From an uncultured Lachnospiraceae bacterium (GTDB lineage Bacteria; Bacillota; Clostridia; Lachnospirales; Lachnospiraceae), in contig URQQ01000008.1 of assembly GCA_900549995.1 (NCBI GenBank), forward strand, positions 1-64,000: a stretch of 64,000 nucleotides of DNA, in the 5' to 3' direction. The notes below the pieces were generated by a model. The model did not search any database, was not told the DNA's origin, and saw nothing but the letters and a program-made list of their open reading frames with translations. This document shows, piece by piece, positions 18,323 to 28,289 of the stretch (positions within the stretch are counted from its first letter, which is position 1; each line of letters opens with the position of its first letter). The position numbers and the translations under genes are program-made.

Positions 18323-19324
18323 TCAGGAAAGGACCTCTAACCTCAGATCATCCTTTTCCTTTACCAAAAACACCATCTTCCATTTTATGCTCTCCACCTT
18401 TTCAAAGTGAAGCTCTGAATATGCTGTCCTCTGCTCAGAAACCTGCTCTCCTTTGCCTGCAATAAAGACAGCGGTAGGCCCTGAACTTCCGCCAATCACA
18501 GCGATCCCGGACTGCCCCGGCATATTTTCTGCCCCGTCTTCTCTATGTACAGGCCGATCACCCACTGCACAGTCCTGTATCATAAACTGTTCCGGTGAAA
18601 GTCCGGGCACTGTCTGATAGGTGAGCATCTGGTAATGTGGCGGGAAATCTATCCCAAGTTCTGTCCTGCATAACTTCTCCGGAAGTGTTTCAGACTCTAA
18701 ACCACATAAGCGGACCATATATTCTTCTCCAGATACCGGATGTATCACTGATACCTCTTCTTCCCCGCGAAAGACATCCGTCACAAAATACCCTGCCGTA
18801 TAGGGTGCCAAAAATGCCTCTAACTTCAGGACAAAAGATTCCAGACCGTAGGCACTTTTGCTTCTCCATGGAAAGGACATTCTTATGAACTTCCAGCTGG
18901 ACACAGGATCAAGTTCATAATATTTTACAAGCTTTCCGCACATGTCATCATTCGAAGCCGCCTCACTTGCCTGCCATCCGGCAGCGCACATTCCTTCTGC
19001 CCTGGCTTTCACCCCATTTATCTCCGCTCTGACAGAAAAGTCTATCTGAAATGGATTCTCCTGCTCTATCTTTTCGTAATCTTCTTCAGACACTTCCTTC
19101 TTCTGTATTTTTTCATTCCACTTTCCAAAATATTGATCCACAGTTTCCTTATCAATCAAGAAGCAGAGGTCTACTAAAATCCCTTCCTCACACAAGTAGA
19201 GTGAGAGTACATATCCTTTCTCTTCTCCCCACCGGAATTCCTTACATATCTTAATTTCCCTGCCCGGTGCTCTGCCTTTTATACTGTCATCCGCCCAAAA
19301 ATTAGTACCATAATAAACATCCAA
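18323..19324 (-). CDS. Uncharacterised 333-residue protein, TTG start
   Basis: I do not recognise this protein. It is acidic and soluble, without signal peptide or membrane helix. The middle contains an aromatic stretch VSSWKFIRMSFPWRSKSAYGLESF and a HPVSGEEYMVRLCGLES segment; the C-terminal part has a glycine-rich GIAVIGGSSGPTAVFIAGKGEQ. The only early in-frame start is TTG 19324, supported by AAGAGG eight bases upstream; the next Met is beyond residue 100. Codon use is like its neighbours, and it lies just upstream of the MATE gene on the same strand. No function is proposed. Confidence 0.7.
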   Translation of the reverse strand: MDVYYGTNFWADDSIKGRAPGREIKICKEFRWGEEKGYVLSLYLCEEGILVDLCFLIDKETVDQYFGKWNEKIQKKEVSEEDYEKIEQENPFQIDFSVRAEINGVKARAEGMCAAGWQASEAASNDDMCGKLVKYYELDPVSSWKFIRMSFPWRSKSAYGLESFVLKLEAFLAPYTAGYFVTDVFRGEEEVSVIHPVSGEEYMVRLCGLESETLPEKLCRTELGIDFPPHYQMLTYQTVPGLSPEQFMIQDCAVGDRPVHREDGAENMPGQSGIAVIGGSSGPTAVFIAGKGEQVSEQRTAYSELHFEKVESIKWKMVFLVKEKDDLRLEVLS

Positions 19325-19498
19325 TATCTTAACCTCTTACACATATCTTGTATACAGAATATTCACCGAAACTTAAGCCTTTATGTCAACAAACAAACGT
19401 TCCTTTCCTATTGTATCATCACACTTACTCTTTGTAAACTCTTCTTTGGACGCCTCACATTCATCAGAATTCCTGCAGTTTTTAACGTTACATTGATT

Positions 19499-21121
19499 TT
19501 AAGCCGGGTCACTTTGCTGAAATGCAAACCCACCGTCGTGTGTCTCTTTCGCTCTGTACAAAGCCTCATCCGCCGCTTTGGAAAGGTCTGCAAAACTGTC
19601 TCCGTGTTTTGCGATCACAGCTCCTGAAGATACCGTGATAGACGGCATATTACGCTTGGCAGCTTCCCTTGCGATAGAATTGTTGATATCGCTCATAATG
19701 CTCTCCGCAACATGATAATCTGCTGTATCTGAGATAAAGATTGCATATTCGTCCCCATGGAGACGTGAAGCAAGGTCCGTCGTCCGGATACGTCCGATAA
19801 TCATCTGTGCCGTCAGTTTAATCACCTCATCTCCCACACTGTGCCCGTAATTGTCATTGATCTGTTTAAAGTGATCTCCGTCAATCATAATCAGAATTCC
19901 CCGTTCCTCTTTGTCCATAGATTCCAGCGTATTTATGATCTCACGCTTAAAGGATTTCAGATTCATAATACCGGTAAGTTCATCCACTGCCGCTGCCTTC
20001 TGCGCCGCAACCAGTGCCAGTTCCAGTCGTTTCTGCGTCTGCCCAAGTTCCACATAGGCCGACTTCAGTTCATGGTTCCTCTGCTCCCTGCTGACCGCAC
20101 CCAGAATGTAAATGAGCAGCAATTCCAGTATCAGAAGAGGGACAAGCCAGTCCGCCGCAGTAACTTTCAGCATAGTACTGACTGGTACAAGTGTAAGAAA
20201 GCTATACTCATCCTGATCCAGAAGATAGCCATAAAAGCGTCTGCCTTCTATAGAAACTGACACTGCTTTTCCTGCATGTCCCTTAATTTTCCTCAGACCT
20301 TCATCTGCACTTTTCAGAAATTCATAAAAAGACGAAGTGGATGCTAATTCTTGTTTCATCCTTTCTATTTCTTCCTCATCTTCCGGGGCTGCGTCCTTCA
20401 GTTTGATCTCCGCATAAGTTGCTTTTGCCTTTGCTTCTGAAACAGAGTTATAGAAACACCCGCCCAGGTATTTCTCCTCCGTACTTCCAATAATCGTCCC
20501 CTCACGGTCAAAAAACATCATTTGACCGCCGTCATACTGATTCACCGATGATACAAGTTTCTGGATATCACCCATTTTAATATCATATGCAAACACCGTT
20601 TCCCCATCCGGCTGCAATTGGGAAATTGTAGTTAATATGTAGTTATTGGCATAACTCATATACGGAGGCGTAAATACGATCTTGCCTCTCCCTTCTATCG
20701 CAGCTTCATACCATGGACGTTCTGTCGCAACATATCCCGTCTCCTCATATTCGGAATATGGCGTATCCCAGCTATACAGATATCTGCCCTGATAGTACAT
20801 GTAAAGTCCGTCAAATGTATCACCTTCGATGTCGAACATCTCTGAATCAATCTTCTTGAGATAGTCCCATATCTCCTCCGGATCAGGACTGCTTTCAATC
20901 TTCTGGCTCATCATCTGGGCAAACAGGCGGAAGGAATGCGTATAATTATCAAGTACATCCTGAAACTGCGTCTCCGTTCTCTCTGCGTCTTCTGACAAGA
21001 TTCTGTTAATAGTCATAATTTCTCTTCCGCCGATCAGCGAAATACCCAGAATATTCGCTATCAAAAATACCGCCGCAAACCGAATCTTTCTTCTCCCTTT
21101 TCTGTTCTTATTCTCTCTCAT
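19499..21121 (-). CDS. Cache-domain diguanylate cyclase with HGDEY signature
   Basis: A 540-residue membrane protein. An N-terminal helix (about 13-35) is followed by a long extracytoplasmic dCache-like sensor with RPWYEAAIEGRGKIVFTPPY and a second helix near 330, then a coiled linker and a GGDEF domain. The active-site signature is HGDEY instead of GGDEF, preceded by an RTTD inhibitory I-site at the normal five-residue distance. The domain has AVDELTGIMNLKSF, DGDHFKQINDNYGHSVGD and the closing ALYRAKE. It probably makes cyclic-di-GMP after sensing a small molecule, but the first-position His leaves activity uncertain. An in-frame TTG at 21145 exists; ATG 21121 is preferred. Confidence 0.88.
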   Translation of the reverse strand: MRENKNRKGRRKIRFAAVFLIANILGISLIGGREIMTINRILSEDAERTETQFQDVLDNYTHSFRLFAQMMSQKIESSPDPEEIWDYLKKIDSEMFDIEGDTFDGLYMYYQGRYLYSWDTPYSEYEETGYVATERPWYEAAIEGRGKIVFTPPYMSYANNYILTTISQLQPDGETVFAYDIKMGDIQKLVSSVNQYDGGQMMFFDREGTIIGSTEEKYLGGCFYNSVSEAKAKATYAEIKLKDAAPEDEEEIERMKQELASTSSFYEFLKSADEGLRKIKGHAGKAVSVSIEGRRFYGYLLDQDEYSFLTLVPVSTMLKVTAADWLVPLLILELLLIYILGAVSREQRNHELKSAYVELGQTQKRLELALVAAQKAAAVDELTGIMNLKSFKREIINTLESMDKEERGILIMIDGDHFKQINDNYGHSVGDEVIKLTAQMIIGRIRTTDLASRLHGDEYAIFISDTADYHVAESIMSDINNSIAREAAKRNMPSITVSSGAVIAKHGDSFADLSKAADEALYRAKETHDGGFAFQQSDPA

Positions 21122-21481
21122 CAGCACTCTTCCCCCTCTGATCAAACTATTTTTCTTTGAAGCCTTTTCATTTCCATTTATGTAAATGTATTTTTACCAA
21201 AATCGTCTAATAATTACGTTTATTTTATCATATCTATCTTAAGAAGTACAAAAAATCCGCTCTGTTATTTACCTGATTTCCTTCTGCTTCCAGACCCTGC
21301 AGTCCCCTCTACTGGTTGAGAAAGAAACATGAAACAATTACTTTAAACCGTTTTAGGTAAAGCAATACCCGAAACAGAATATTTCTGCTATAATAAAAGT
21401 ATAAACTGATCTAGGTATAAAAATAAAAGTTTTAGGTATTTCAGGATATTACCGGATTCACACTACAACAACTTAATTTTC
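21122..21481. promoter_or_regulatory. Divergent control region with three TAGGTA boxes
   Basis: This 360-base gap separates two divergent signalling genes. TTTAGGTA occurs at 21352-21359 and 21431-21438, and TCTAGGTA at 21410-21417; the last two are 21 bp apart, i.e. two helical turns. TATAAT at 21389-21394 lacks a good -35 element, as expected of an activated promoter. The repeats straddle that -10 element and may be operator boxes for an unidentified regulator. Confidence 0.35.
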
Positions 21482-24313
21482 ATGCCAAAGAAAAGAAAGG
21501 AGATCACAGGGCTAATCATGTCCTGCATAAAGTTTATGGAGAAAATTAATCCTTTAAATCCAGTGTATTCCACGGAAAATCCGGTGCCGTACACAGACAC
21601 CTGCAATCATATGCTCTATCAGGAGCTTGGAATCTGCCTGCTCAACTGTATGGCTGATGAAGACCTGACAATTCTGTGGGCAAATGCTCCCTTTTATAAA
21701 AATACAGGCTGCAGCGAAGAAGAATTCTCTGCCAAGTATCCTGGTCTAAAACAATATTACCATAAATTTGCTGAAGATTATGCATTTATAATAAAAAAAT
21801 TATTTCGGAATGAAGATAATGGCGGAAACAACCGCCGTTTCGTCTGCCGGATGCCAGTCAAAAACCGTGATCCTCTGTGGATTCATATATCAGCAGTATC
21901 TCATTGTACCGAAGATGGAAAAATTCCTTCTTTTTTCATGGTAATTACGGACATTGACAAAGATTACAACCGGCAGGAGAAGAAATCTCAATATTTTGAG
22001 CTGCTGATGGATGAATACACCGGCAATATCTACATCAGTGACATGGACACCTACGAATTACTGTACGTAAATAAAGTGACATGTACCACACTGAAATCAG
22101 ATAAAAATGATTTGCTCGGGCGAAAATGCTATGAGGTCATTCAGGGGAAATCTTCACCTTGTGACTTCTGTACAAATGCCTGTCTTCAGTATGACAAATT
22201 CTATGAATGGGAATTTTACAACCCAACGCTGAAACAGACATTCCTGATCAAAGACCGGATGATTGACTGGAATGGACGGCGGGCCCGCATTGAACTATGC
22301 TGTGACACGCTCAGCACAGAATATAAGCTTGCCAAAAAAGACCAGGAACGTGAGACACTGGTGAAGACAATCCCCGGAGTATTCTGCAGAATTGATGCAC
22401 GGGATCTGCAAAAGATCCTCTGGTATGGGACCGGATTTCTTGAGTTAATCCAGCAGACCAAAGAAGATTTTGAAGAAAATCTCCACTCCGGTTCTTCTTA
22501 TATATCCAGAGAAGAACTGAACCACATCAAAGACACTATGATGCAGCTTAAAGAAACCGGGCAAAGTGCCGTAAAAGAAGTGACCATATCACTGCCCGAC
22601 GGAAGCCGAAAAGTTCTGACAGTTACATACAGCTATATCAGCGGAGAAGACAGCTGGGATGGAATTCCTTCCATTTACAGTGTAGCGATCGACATCACAA
22701 AAGACCGGATGGAGCAGGAACGGCAGCGGATTGCACTGGAAGATGCATATCAGTCACTGAAGGTGGCAAATTCTGCAAAAACAGACTTTTTATCCTCAAT
22801 GTCTCACGATATCCGGACTCCGATGAATGCGATTATCGGGATGTCGGCAATCGCAGAAGCCCATCTTAGCTCTCCGGAAAAAGTAGGTGACTGCCTGAAA
22901 AAAATTAATGTGGCGAGCCGGCATCTTTTGAGCCTGATCAATGAGGTTCTTGATATGTCCAAGATTGAAAGCGGCAGAATCGACCTTACCCCGCAAAGTA
23001 TAGACCTGTCTGAACTGATTGAGAATACATCGGATATGTTCCGCTCTCTGATGGAAGAAAAAAATCAGAAATTCCATGTCATTGTAGGACAGGTCCGCCA
23101 TGAAAAAATAATTGCAGACGGGGACCGTTTGAGACAGATTTTCACCAACCTCCTTTCCAATGCGATGAAATACACCCAGGACGGCGGAAACATCACAATG
23201 GTAATCAATGAACTTCCATCCATTGTCCCCGAAAAGGGCTGGTATGAATTTATTATAATTGATGATGGATATGGCATAGCTGAAGATTATATTCCTCATA
23301 TATTTGAGCCTTTTACACGGGCAGAAGATGCCGTTATCCGCCGCACGCAGGGGACAGGGCTTGGAATGGCAATCACAGAAAATATCGTCCATATGATGAA
23401 TGGCACCATCAAGGTAAAAAGCAGACTTGGCGAAGGAAGCCAGTTTACCGTATCTCTTCCGCTGCAGCTACAGGCCGCGGAGGATGAAAACGCAGCAGAG
23501 TTACTTGGTCTTCCCGTATTAGTCGTGGACGATGAACCTGCAATATGTGAAAGTGCCAGCATCATGTTAACTGAACTCGGTATGCGCGGATACTGGGTTA
23601 CCTCTGGAGATGAAGCTGTGCGCAGGGTTGTGGAAGCACGGAAACGGGCAGACGACTTCTTTGCGGTGATTCTCGATTGGCAGATGCCTGACATGGACGG
23701 CCTGACAACATTAAAAGCCATCCGCCGGCAGGTAGACGAGAACATCCCCATTATCATTATCTCCGCATACGATTATGTGGAGATCGAAGAGGAGTTTATC
23801 CGCGCCGGTGCAGACGCATTCATAACAAAACCACTGTTTAAATCCAAATTACTTCATATTCTGAAATCATTCTGCAGCAAAAACAGAACAGCATCAGAAA
23901 CTAAGCCTTGTTTTAAGGCACACACCCTATCCGGCAAGCGTATTCTGCTTGCTGAAGATAACGAAATGAACCGCCAGATTGCAGTCGAATTGCTCCAAAT
24001 GCGGGGAATCACCGTAGAAACTGCCGAAAACGGCTTGCTGGCGTCAGAAATGTTCCTGCAGTCACCGTCCGGATATTATGATGCCATATTGATGGATATT
24101 CAGATGCCTGTAATGGACGGCTATGATTCAACAGCAAAAATCCGTTCCATGGCCAGGGAAGATGCATTAAACACTCCTATTATTGCTCTGACAGCAAATG
24201 CATTTGTCTCCGATATTGTCAAGGCGCAAAGTGTCGGCATGAATGACCACGTATCGAAACCTGTAGATATCAGCAGACTGGTATCTGTGCTTGAGAAATG
24301 GATTGATCATTAG
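21482..24313 (+). CDS. Hybrid sensor histidine kinase with two receiver domains
   Basis: A 943-residue soluble hybrid kinase. It has PAS-like sensor regions (about 40-160, 165-280 with a Cys-containing GKSSPCDFCTNAC, and 285-405), HisKA with H442 in MSHDIRTPMNA, HATPase_c with GTGLGMAI, receiver 1 with D732 in ILDWQMPDMDG and receiver 2 with D872 in LMDIQMPVMDG. No DNA-binding or enzymatic output domain follows, so it probably passes phosphate to another protein. The start is uncertain: ATG 21482 has no clear ribosome binding site, while AAAGGAG at 21495 lies 15 bases before the Met at codon 13. Its architecture parallels the kinase at 112-3624 but lacks the GGDEF domain. Confidence 0.9.
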   Translation: MPKKRKEITGLIMSCIKFMEKINPLNPVYSTENPVPYTDTCNHMLYQELGICLLNCMADEDLTILWANAPFYKNTGCSEEEFSAKYPGLKQYYHKFAEDYAFIIKKLFRNEDNGGNNRRFVCRMPVKNRDPLWIHISAVSHCTEDGKIPSFFMVITDIDKDYNRQEKKSQYFELLMDEYTGNIYISDMDTYELLYVNKVTCTTLKSDKNDLLGRKCYEVIQGKSSPCDFCTNACLQYDKFYEWEFYNPTLKQTFLIKDRMIDWNGRRARIELCCDTLSTEYKLAKKDQERETLVKTIPGVFCRIDARDLQKILWYGTGFLELIQQTKEDFEENLHSGSSYISREELNHIKDTMMQLKETGQSAVKEVTISLPDGSRKVLTVTYSYISGEDSWDGIPSIYSVAIDITKDRMEQERQRIALEDAYQSLKVANSAKTDFLSSMSHDIRTPMNAIIGMSAIAEAHLSSPEKVGDCLKKINVASRHLLSLINEVLDMSKIESGRIDLTPQSIDLSELIENTSDMFRSLMEEKNQKFHVIVGQVRHEKIIADGDRLRQIFTNLLSNAMKYTQDGGNITMVINELPSIVPEKGWYEFIIIDDGYGIAEDYIPHIFEPFTRAEDAVIRRTQGTGLGMAITENIVHMMNGTIKVKSRLGEGSQFTVSLPLQLQAAEDENAAELLGLPVLVVDDEPAICESASIMLTELGMRGYWVTSGDEAVRRVVEARKRADDFFAVILDWQMPDMDGLTTLKAIRRQVDENIPIIIISAYDYVEIEEEFIRAGADAFITKPLFKSKLLHILKSFCSKNRTASETKPCFKAHTLSGKRILLAEDNEMNRQIAVELLQMRGITVETAENGLLASEMFLQSPSGYYDAILMDIQMPVMDGYDSTAKIRSMAREDALNTPIIALTANAFVSDIVKAQSVGMNDHVSKPVDISRLVSVLEKWIDH

Positions 24314-24314
24314 T

Positions 24315-24355
24315 AAAAAACGGTTTGTGGATAAACTGCCCACAAACCGTTTTTT
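24315..24355. terminator. Bidirectional terminator
   Basis: AAACGGTTTGTGG (24318-24330) pairs with CCACAAACCGTTT (24339-24351), with A-run before and T-run after. It separates the hybrid kinase from the convergent Bce operon. Confidence 0.9.
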
Positions 24356-24382
24356 GCCCTCTGCATCAGCATCCGCTGTTCC

Positions 24383-26422
24383 CTATAATTCCAGTATCCT
24401 TCTGCTGGCAACATAAGTAGTGATAAAGTATATTGCATAAACTGCAAGAACCAAAATTGTGCTGAATCCAGCCACAGACACTATGACCGATGTCTCCAGC
24501 CCTTGGAAATACCGAAACAGCGACCATACTGCAACTGCAGAGTGCAGCGCTGCCAGAACCAATGGAAAACCAAAATAATTTTTCAGCTGCTTCATTAAAG
24601 AGCGCCTCATGTCCCTTCTGGAAACACCCATTTTCTTCAAAAGCGCGTAACGCTTTCCGTTATCTAAAGACTGCGACATCTGCTGAAGTGCCAGTACCGC
24701 GCCCGATGTGATCAGGAATGTAATCCCGAGATAAATTCCAAGATATGTCACCATAAGATTATCTGACGTCACAGAAATCAGCGCCTCCTGGCGAGTCCAC
24801 AGTGTATAGTTGTCCGGCCCTTCCATCATCCACTTTTCACGCAGGTCAGCTGCTGAATCTTTATTGGCTCCCATATAATTAAAGTCTAAAATCCATCTGT
24901 CCTTCGTGAGATTCTCAGTCAAATACTGTGGCACAATGATTGTTCCCGCATCAAGCAGAACATTTTTATTCTCCCAGGCATGTTTTTGGATACCATCATT
25001 GGCTAACGTCAGTGTCGTACCAGATATTGTCAGTGGTTCTTTCTTCTGTTGGAACTTCTCAAGCGGCTCCTTCATCGGCGGAAACGCATAGTTGACTGCA
25101 TATTCTCCATCATTAAGAAGCAGCGGTTCCTCATTCTGCAGTGCCAGCATACGGTTGTAGTCCTCAATTCCTATAATCGGAAGCCTGGAAACTGTACTCC
25201 ACTCCTCCTGCCCCATGCCTGTTTTATTCTGCTCTTTATCTCCTGTTAAAAAATCATTGGTTACCTCCGGTGTTTCATAAGTCCAGAAAGACACATAGTC
25301 CTCTGCCAGATGGCTGATATCAATCCCGGACTGCTTCAGATGTGCCATCGGATCGGCAGCCATCTTCCCTTCATCAGCCTGAGAAGAATAAAAAATTGTT
25401 CCGGTATACGGAGTTGCCATTTCCACCCCATTCATTACGAATTTTCCCATTCCAGGCCCAATTATCATTAAGGATATTGACAGAAACAAAAGTATGGCTA
25501 TCATGGAAACTGATCTTCCCTCCGTTTTCAGACGGGTAGAAAATTGGCTTACAGTAAACATATTCAGTCCACGGTAGTAATATCCCCGGTTTTTCTTCAT
25601 CATCTTTGCCGCAATTCTGAGCGCCGCGCGGAAGAAACATACCGTTCCGGCAATCAGCAGTACTCCCCCAATTCCAAGGGCCTTGAAAGCCTCAACGCCT
25701 GACATCTGAATCAAAACCGCATAACCTCCAAAAATCAGGATCAGCGATAACAGTGCAAAAAATGTAAGTATTCCGCTTTTCCCTTCTGAGACAGTCTCAT
25801 TTTTTCGGTCAGCATAAAGCATATCCAGAAGACTCATTTTCCCAAGTTCTTTTACATTGAATAAATGTACGAAAAAGAATAAGATTCCAAAAAAAATGAC
25901 ACTTAATATGATCGCCTTGGCTGAAATCATAAAACTGTAATTTGACAAACTCAGACCAATCAGCTTCGCTGTAGCCAATGACAGAATCTGCCCTGCGAAA
26001 ATGCCCAGAACAAGACCAGCCAAAAGAGAGAAAATTCCGATAAAAAATGTTTCCTTCATCAGCATCCTATTGAGATCACTCCGCTCCATCCCAAGGGACG
26101 CATAAACTCCCATCTCTTTTTTCCTGCGTCTTAACAGAAAGCGGTTCGCATAGACAACAAGCGCCCCCATAATGATACATACCAATATGGAAAATGCTGT
26201 CAGCACCCCCGATGAAAAGGCAAGATAATTCAGGGGATCCTCAAGCCCGAGTGAAGCAAACTGCGTACTTATGGAATTAAAACTGTAAAACAGGCAGACA
26301 GACAACATCAATGTAAAAAAGTAGATAAAATAATCCTTCGCACTTTTTTTTACATTCCTGGCCGCCAGCCTGTTCATCATATCCGCCGGCACTGCTCCCG
26401 TACTTTTATTAAAATGTATCAT
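24383..26422 (-). CDS. BceB-type FtsX-like ABC transporter permease
   Basis: A 679-residue permease with about ten predicted helices and a large extracytoplasmic loop (about 315-525) between helices 7 and 8, the arrangement of BceB/YtrF-type peptide-detoxification transporters. FtsX-like segments lie around residues 55-200 and near the C-terminus. It works with the adjacent ATPase, which overlaps its start by 14 bases; ATG 26422 is eight bases from AGGAGG, whereas the upstream GTG lies within that site. Known systems of this kind remove antimicrobial peptides such as bacitracin from their lipid target and also signal to the BceS kinase. The peptide recognised is unknown. Confidence 0.9.
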   Translation of the reverse strand: MIHFNKSTGAVPADMMNRLAARNVKKSAKDYFIYFFTLMLSVCLFYSFNSISTQFASLGLEDPLNYLAFSSGVLTAFSILVCIIMGALVVYANRFLLRRRKKEMGVYASLGMERSDLNRMLMKETFFIGIFSLLAGLVLGIFAGQILSLATAKLIGLSLSNYSFMISAKAIILSVIFFGILFFFVHLFNVKELGKMSLLDMLYADRKNETVSEGKSGILTFFALLSLILIFGGYAVLIQMSGVEAFKALGIGGVLLIAGTVCFFRAALRIAAKMMKKNRGYYYRGLNMFTVSQFSTRLKTEGRSVSMIAILLFLSISLMIIGPGMGKFVMNGVEMATPYTGTIFYSSQADEGKMAADPMAHLKQSGIDISHLAEDYVSFWTYETPEVTNDFLTGDKEQNKTGMGQEEWSTVSRLPIIGIEDYNRMLALQNEEPLLLNDGEYAVNYAFPPMKEPLEKFQQKKEPLTISGTTLTLANDGIQKHAWENKNVLLDAGTIIVPQYLTENLTKDRWILDFNYMGANKDSAADLREKWMMEGPDNYTLWTRQEALISVTSDNLMVTYLGIYLGITFLITSGAVLALQQMSQSLDNGKRYALLKKMGVSRRDMRRSLMKQLKNYFGFPLVLAALHSAVAVWSLFRYFQGLETSVIVSVAGFSTILVLAVYAIYFITTYVASRRILEL

Positions 26423-27176
26423 TTTTGTCACCTCCTAAAAAAGAAATGACCTGCATGATTTCATCAAAAAACACCTTCCGGCTTTTCGCTCCTCTCACCA
26501 GTTCATTAAAAATCCTGCCATCCTTGATAAACAGGATTCTCTTACAATGGCTGGCTGTAAACGCATCATGTGTCACCATTAAAATGGTTGCGTTCTTTTG
26601 TTCATTCATAAGCCGGAAACTTTCAAGAAGCATACCCGCAGACTTCGAGTCAAGCGCTCCTGTAGGTTCATCCGCCAGTATCAGGGATGGATTCGTTACA
26701 ATCGCCCGTGCGCAGGCAATGCGCTGCTGCTGGCCTCCGGACATCTCGTATGGGTATTTATCCAGGATCGTATCAATTTGCAGATCCGCTGCCACCTGAC
26801 TGGTAAGCTTTGGAATCTGTCTGGGTTTCACCCCGTTAATCGCCAGCGCAAGTGCAATGTTATCTCTCCCTGACAGGGTATCAAGCAGATTAAAATTTTG
26901 AAAAATAAATCCCAGTTCTTCCCTGCGGAAGCGTGCCAGCTGCTTTTCATTCAGTGTAGTCACATTTTTATTTTTAATGATGATCTGTCCTGCCGTAGCA
27001 TGGTCAATCGTAGAAATACAGTTCAGCAAGGTTGTTTTTCCGCTTCCGGACGCCCCCATAATTCCAATGTATTCTCCCTGCTCAACTTCAAAGCTTATAT
27101 TATTCACGGCCTTTGTGACAGCACCCTTTGATTTGTAAAATTTTTGAAGATTCTCTACTTTTAATACAGTTCTCAT
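26409..27176 (-). CDS. BceA-type ABC transporter ATPase
   Basis: A 255-residue ATPase with Walker A GASGSGKTT, Q-loop in FIFQNFNLLD, signature MSGGQQQR, Walker B LILADEPTG and H-loop MVTHD. The FQNFNLLDTLSGRDNIALAL segment is typical of the MacB/BceA group. It partners the permease whose start overlaps its stop. ATG 27176 follows AAGGAGG by eight bases; the longer ORF upstream is not conserved-looking. The 105-base gap upstream separates it from the BceS-like kinase and probably carries a promoter controlled by the BceR-like regulator. Confidence 0.95.
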   Translation of the reverse strand: MRTVLKVENLQKFYKSKGAVTKAVNNISFEVEQGEYIGIMGASGSGKTTLLNCISTIDHATAGQIIIKNKNVTTLNEKQLARFRREELGFIFQNFNLLDTLSGRDNIALALAINGVKPRQIPKLTSQVAADLQIDTILDKYPYEMSGGQQQRIACARAIVTNPSLILADEPTGALDSKSAGMLLESFRLMNEQKNATILMVTHDAFTASHCKRILFIKDGRIFNELVRGAKSRKVFFDEIMQVISFLGGDKNDTF

Positions 27177-27281
27177 TCCATGTTCCTCCTTCACTTGATA
27201 GCAACAGTGTACCATTGGAATGAAGATGCTGCCACGTCACTGCATAACAGTAATATTACATTTTTGAAATATTTCACATGT

Positions 27282-28289
27282 TTACTCTTCTTTTGACGCA
27301 TGCACAAATTCAATAGAAATAACCGTTCCATTCTCATCAGAAACTACCGACAGATTCGTCCCCAGTTTCTTGCAGAGTATATCGCACAGATACAGACCCA
27401 TTCCTGTTGATTTTTTATATTTTCTTCCATTCTCACCGGTAAACCCTTTTCTGAAAATTCTTCCCAAATCTTCCGCCGGTATACCAATCCCATTGTCAGC
27501 AACCGTCAGAGTTACCATCTTCCCTTTCCGGACGGCTGAAAAAGCAATCTCCGGTTTACGCTCATTTGAATGATATTTTACTCCATTCGCTATGATCTGC
27601 CCCAGCACAAACTCCATCCATTTTGAATCTGTGAGAACCGTATACTCCAAATCTTCAAATCTAGGTGCCACTTTTTCAGCGATCATAAACTTCGCCTGCC
27701 CCTTTACAGCTCTCATAACAAGCTCTTTCAGCGATACTTCCCGGATAATATAATCATCCTGAAGACTGCTGCTTTTACTGTAATAGAGCATCTGCTCTAC
27801 AAATCCTTCTACCTTATCCATCTCTTCTGAAAGGCTTCTTGTGACATCATTCCGGTTGTTATCCATGATGAGTTTTGAAACCGCGATGGGTGTTTTAATC
27901 TCATGAACCCAGGTCTCCACATAGTCCTTATACTCCTGTAATTCCCCCTGACAGGAAGCAATCCGGTCATTCATATATTTCTCATCCCGGCGCAGTATCT
28001 GATATAAGAACTTCCCTTCCAGAAAGAAAGGCTCTTTTATTAATTCTGTAAGATATAATATCTCATCCAGATCGTCTGATGCCTCCAGAAGCTGATGATA
28101 GAACCCCTTTTTGGACAGATAATCCTGAAGCAGAATCAGAAAAAATCCCAGTGCATAAAAACCTTCCACAACACAGGCAACAGCCAGAGGCGTATCAATG
28201 AGCCAGAGAAGCCATCCGCCGGCAGCAGAAACGATCACAAATATAAAAACAGAAATCCAACGGTCAATACAATAGTTTGAAAATTTCAT
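27282..28289 (-). CDS. BceS-type intramembrane-sensing histidine kinase
   Basis: A 335-residue kinase with only two closely spaced N-terminal helices (about 12-31 and 35-55) and no extracellular sensor domain, the hallmark of intramembrane-sensing BceS kinases. The phospho-His is H129 in WVHEIKTPIAV; HATPase_c has NGVKYHSNE, DNGIGIP and GMGLYL. Its ATG overlaps the stop of the response regulator gene (ATGA), which proves translational coupling in organisation. Known homologues sense flux through the BceAB transporter rather than the peptide itself; the same is inferred here from the neighbouring transporter genes. Confidence 0.93.
   Translation of the reverse strand: MKFSNYCIDRWISVFIFVIVSAAGGWLLWLIDTPLAVACVVEGFYALGFFLILLQDYLSKKGFYHQLLEASDDLDEILYLTELIKEPFFLEGKFLYQILRRDEKYMNDRIASCQGELQEYKDYVETWVHEIKTPIAVSKLIMDNNRNDVTRSLSEEMDKVEGFVEQMLYYSKSSSLQDDYIIREVSLKELVMRAVKGQAKFMIAEKVAPRFEDLEYTVLTDSKWMEFVLGQIIANGVKYHSNERKPEIAFSAVRKGKMVTLTVADNGIGIPAEDLGRIFRKGFTGENGRKYKKSTGMGLYLCDILCKKLGTNLSVVSDENGTVISIEFVHASKEE

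Noticed and set aside
21122..21481. Cyclic-di-GMP riboswitch near the GGDEF genes
   Set aside because: No conserved GEMM core or paired stems found by eye here or in other leaders of the window.
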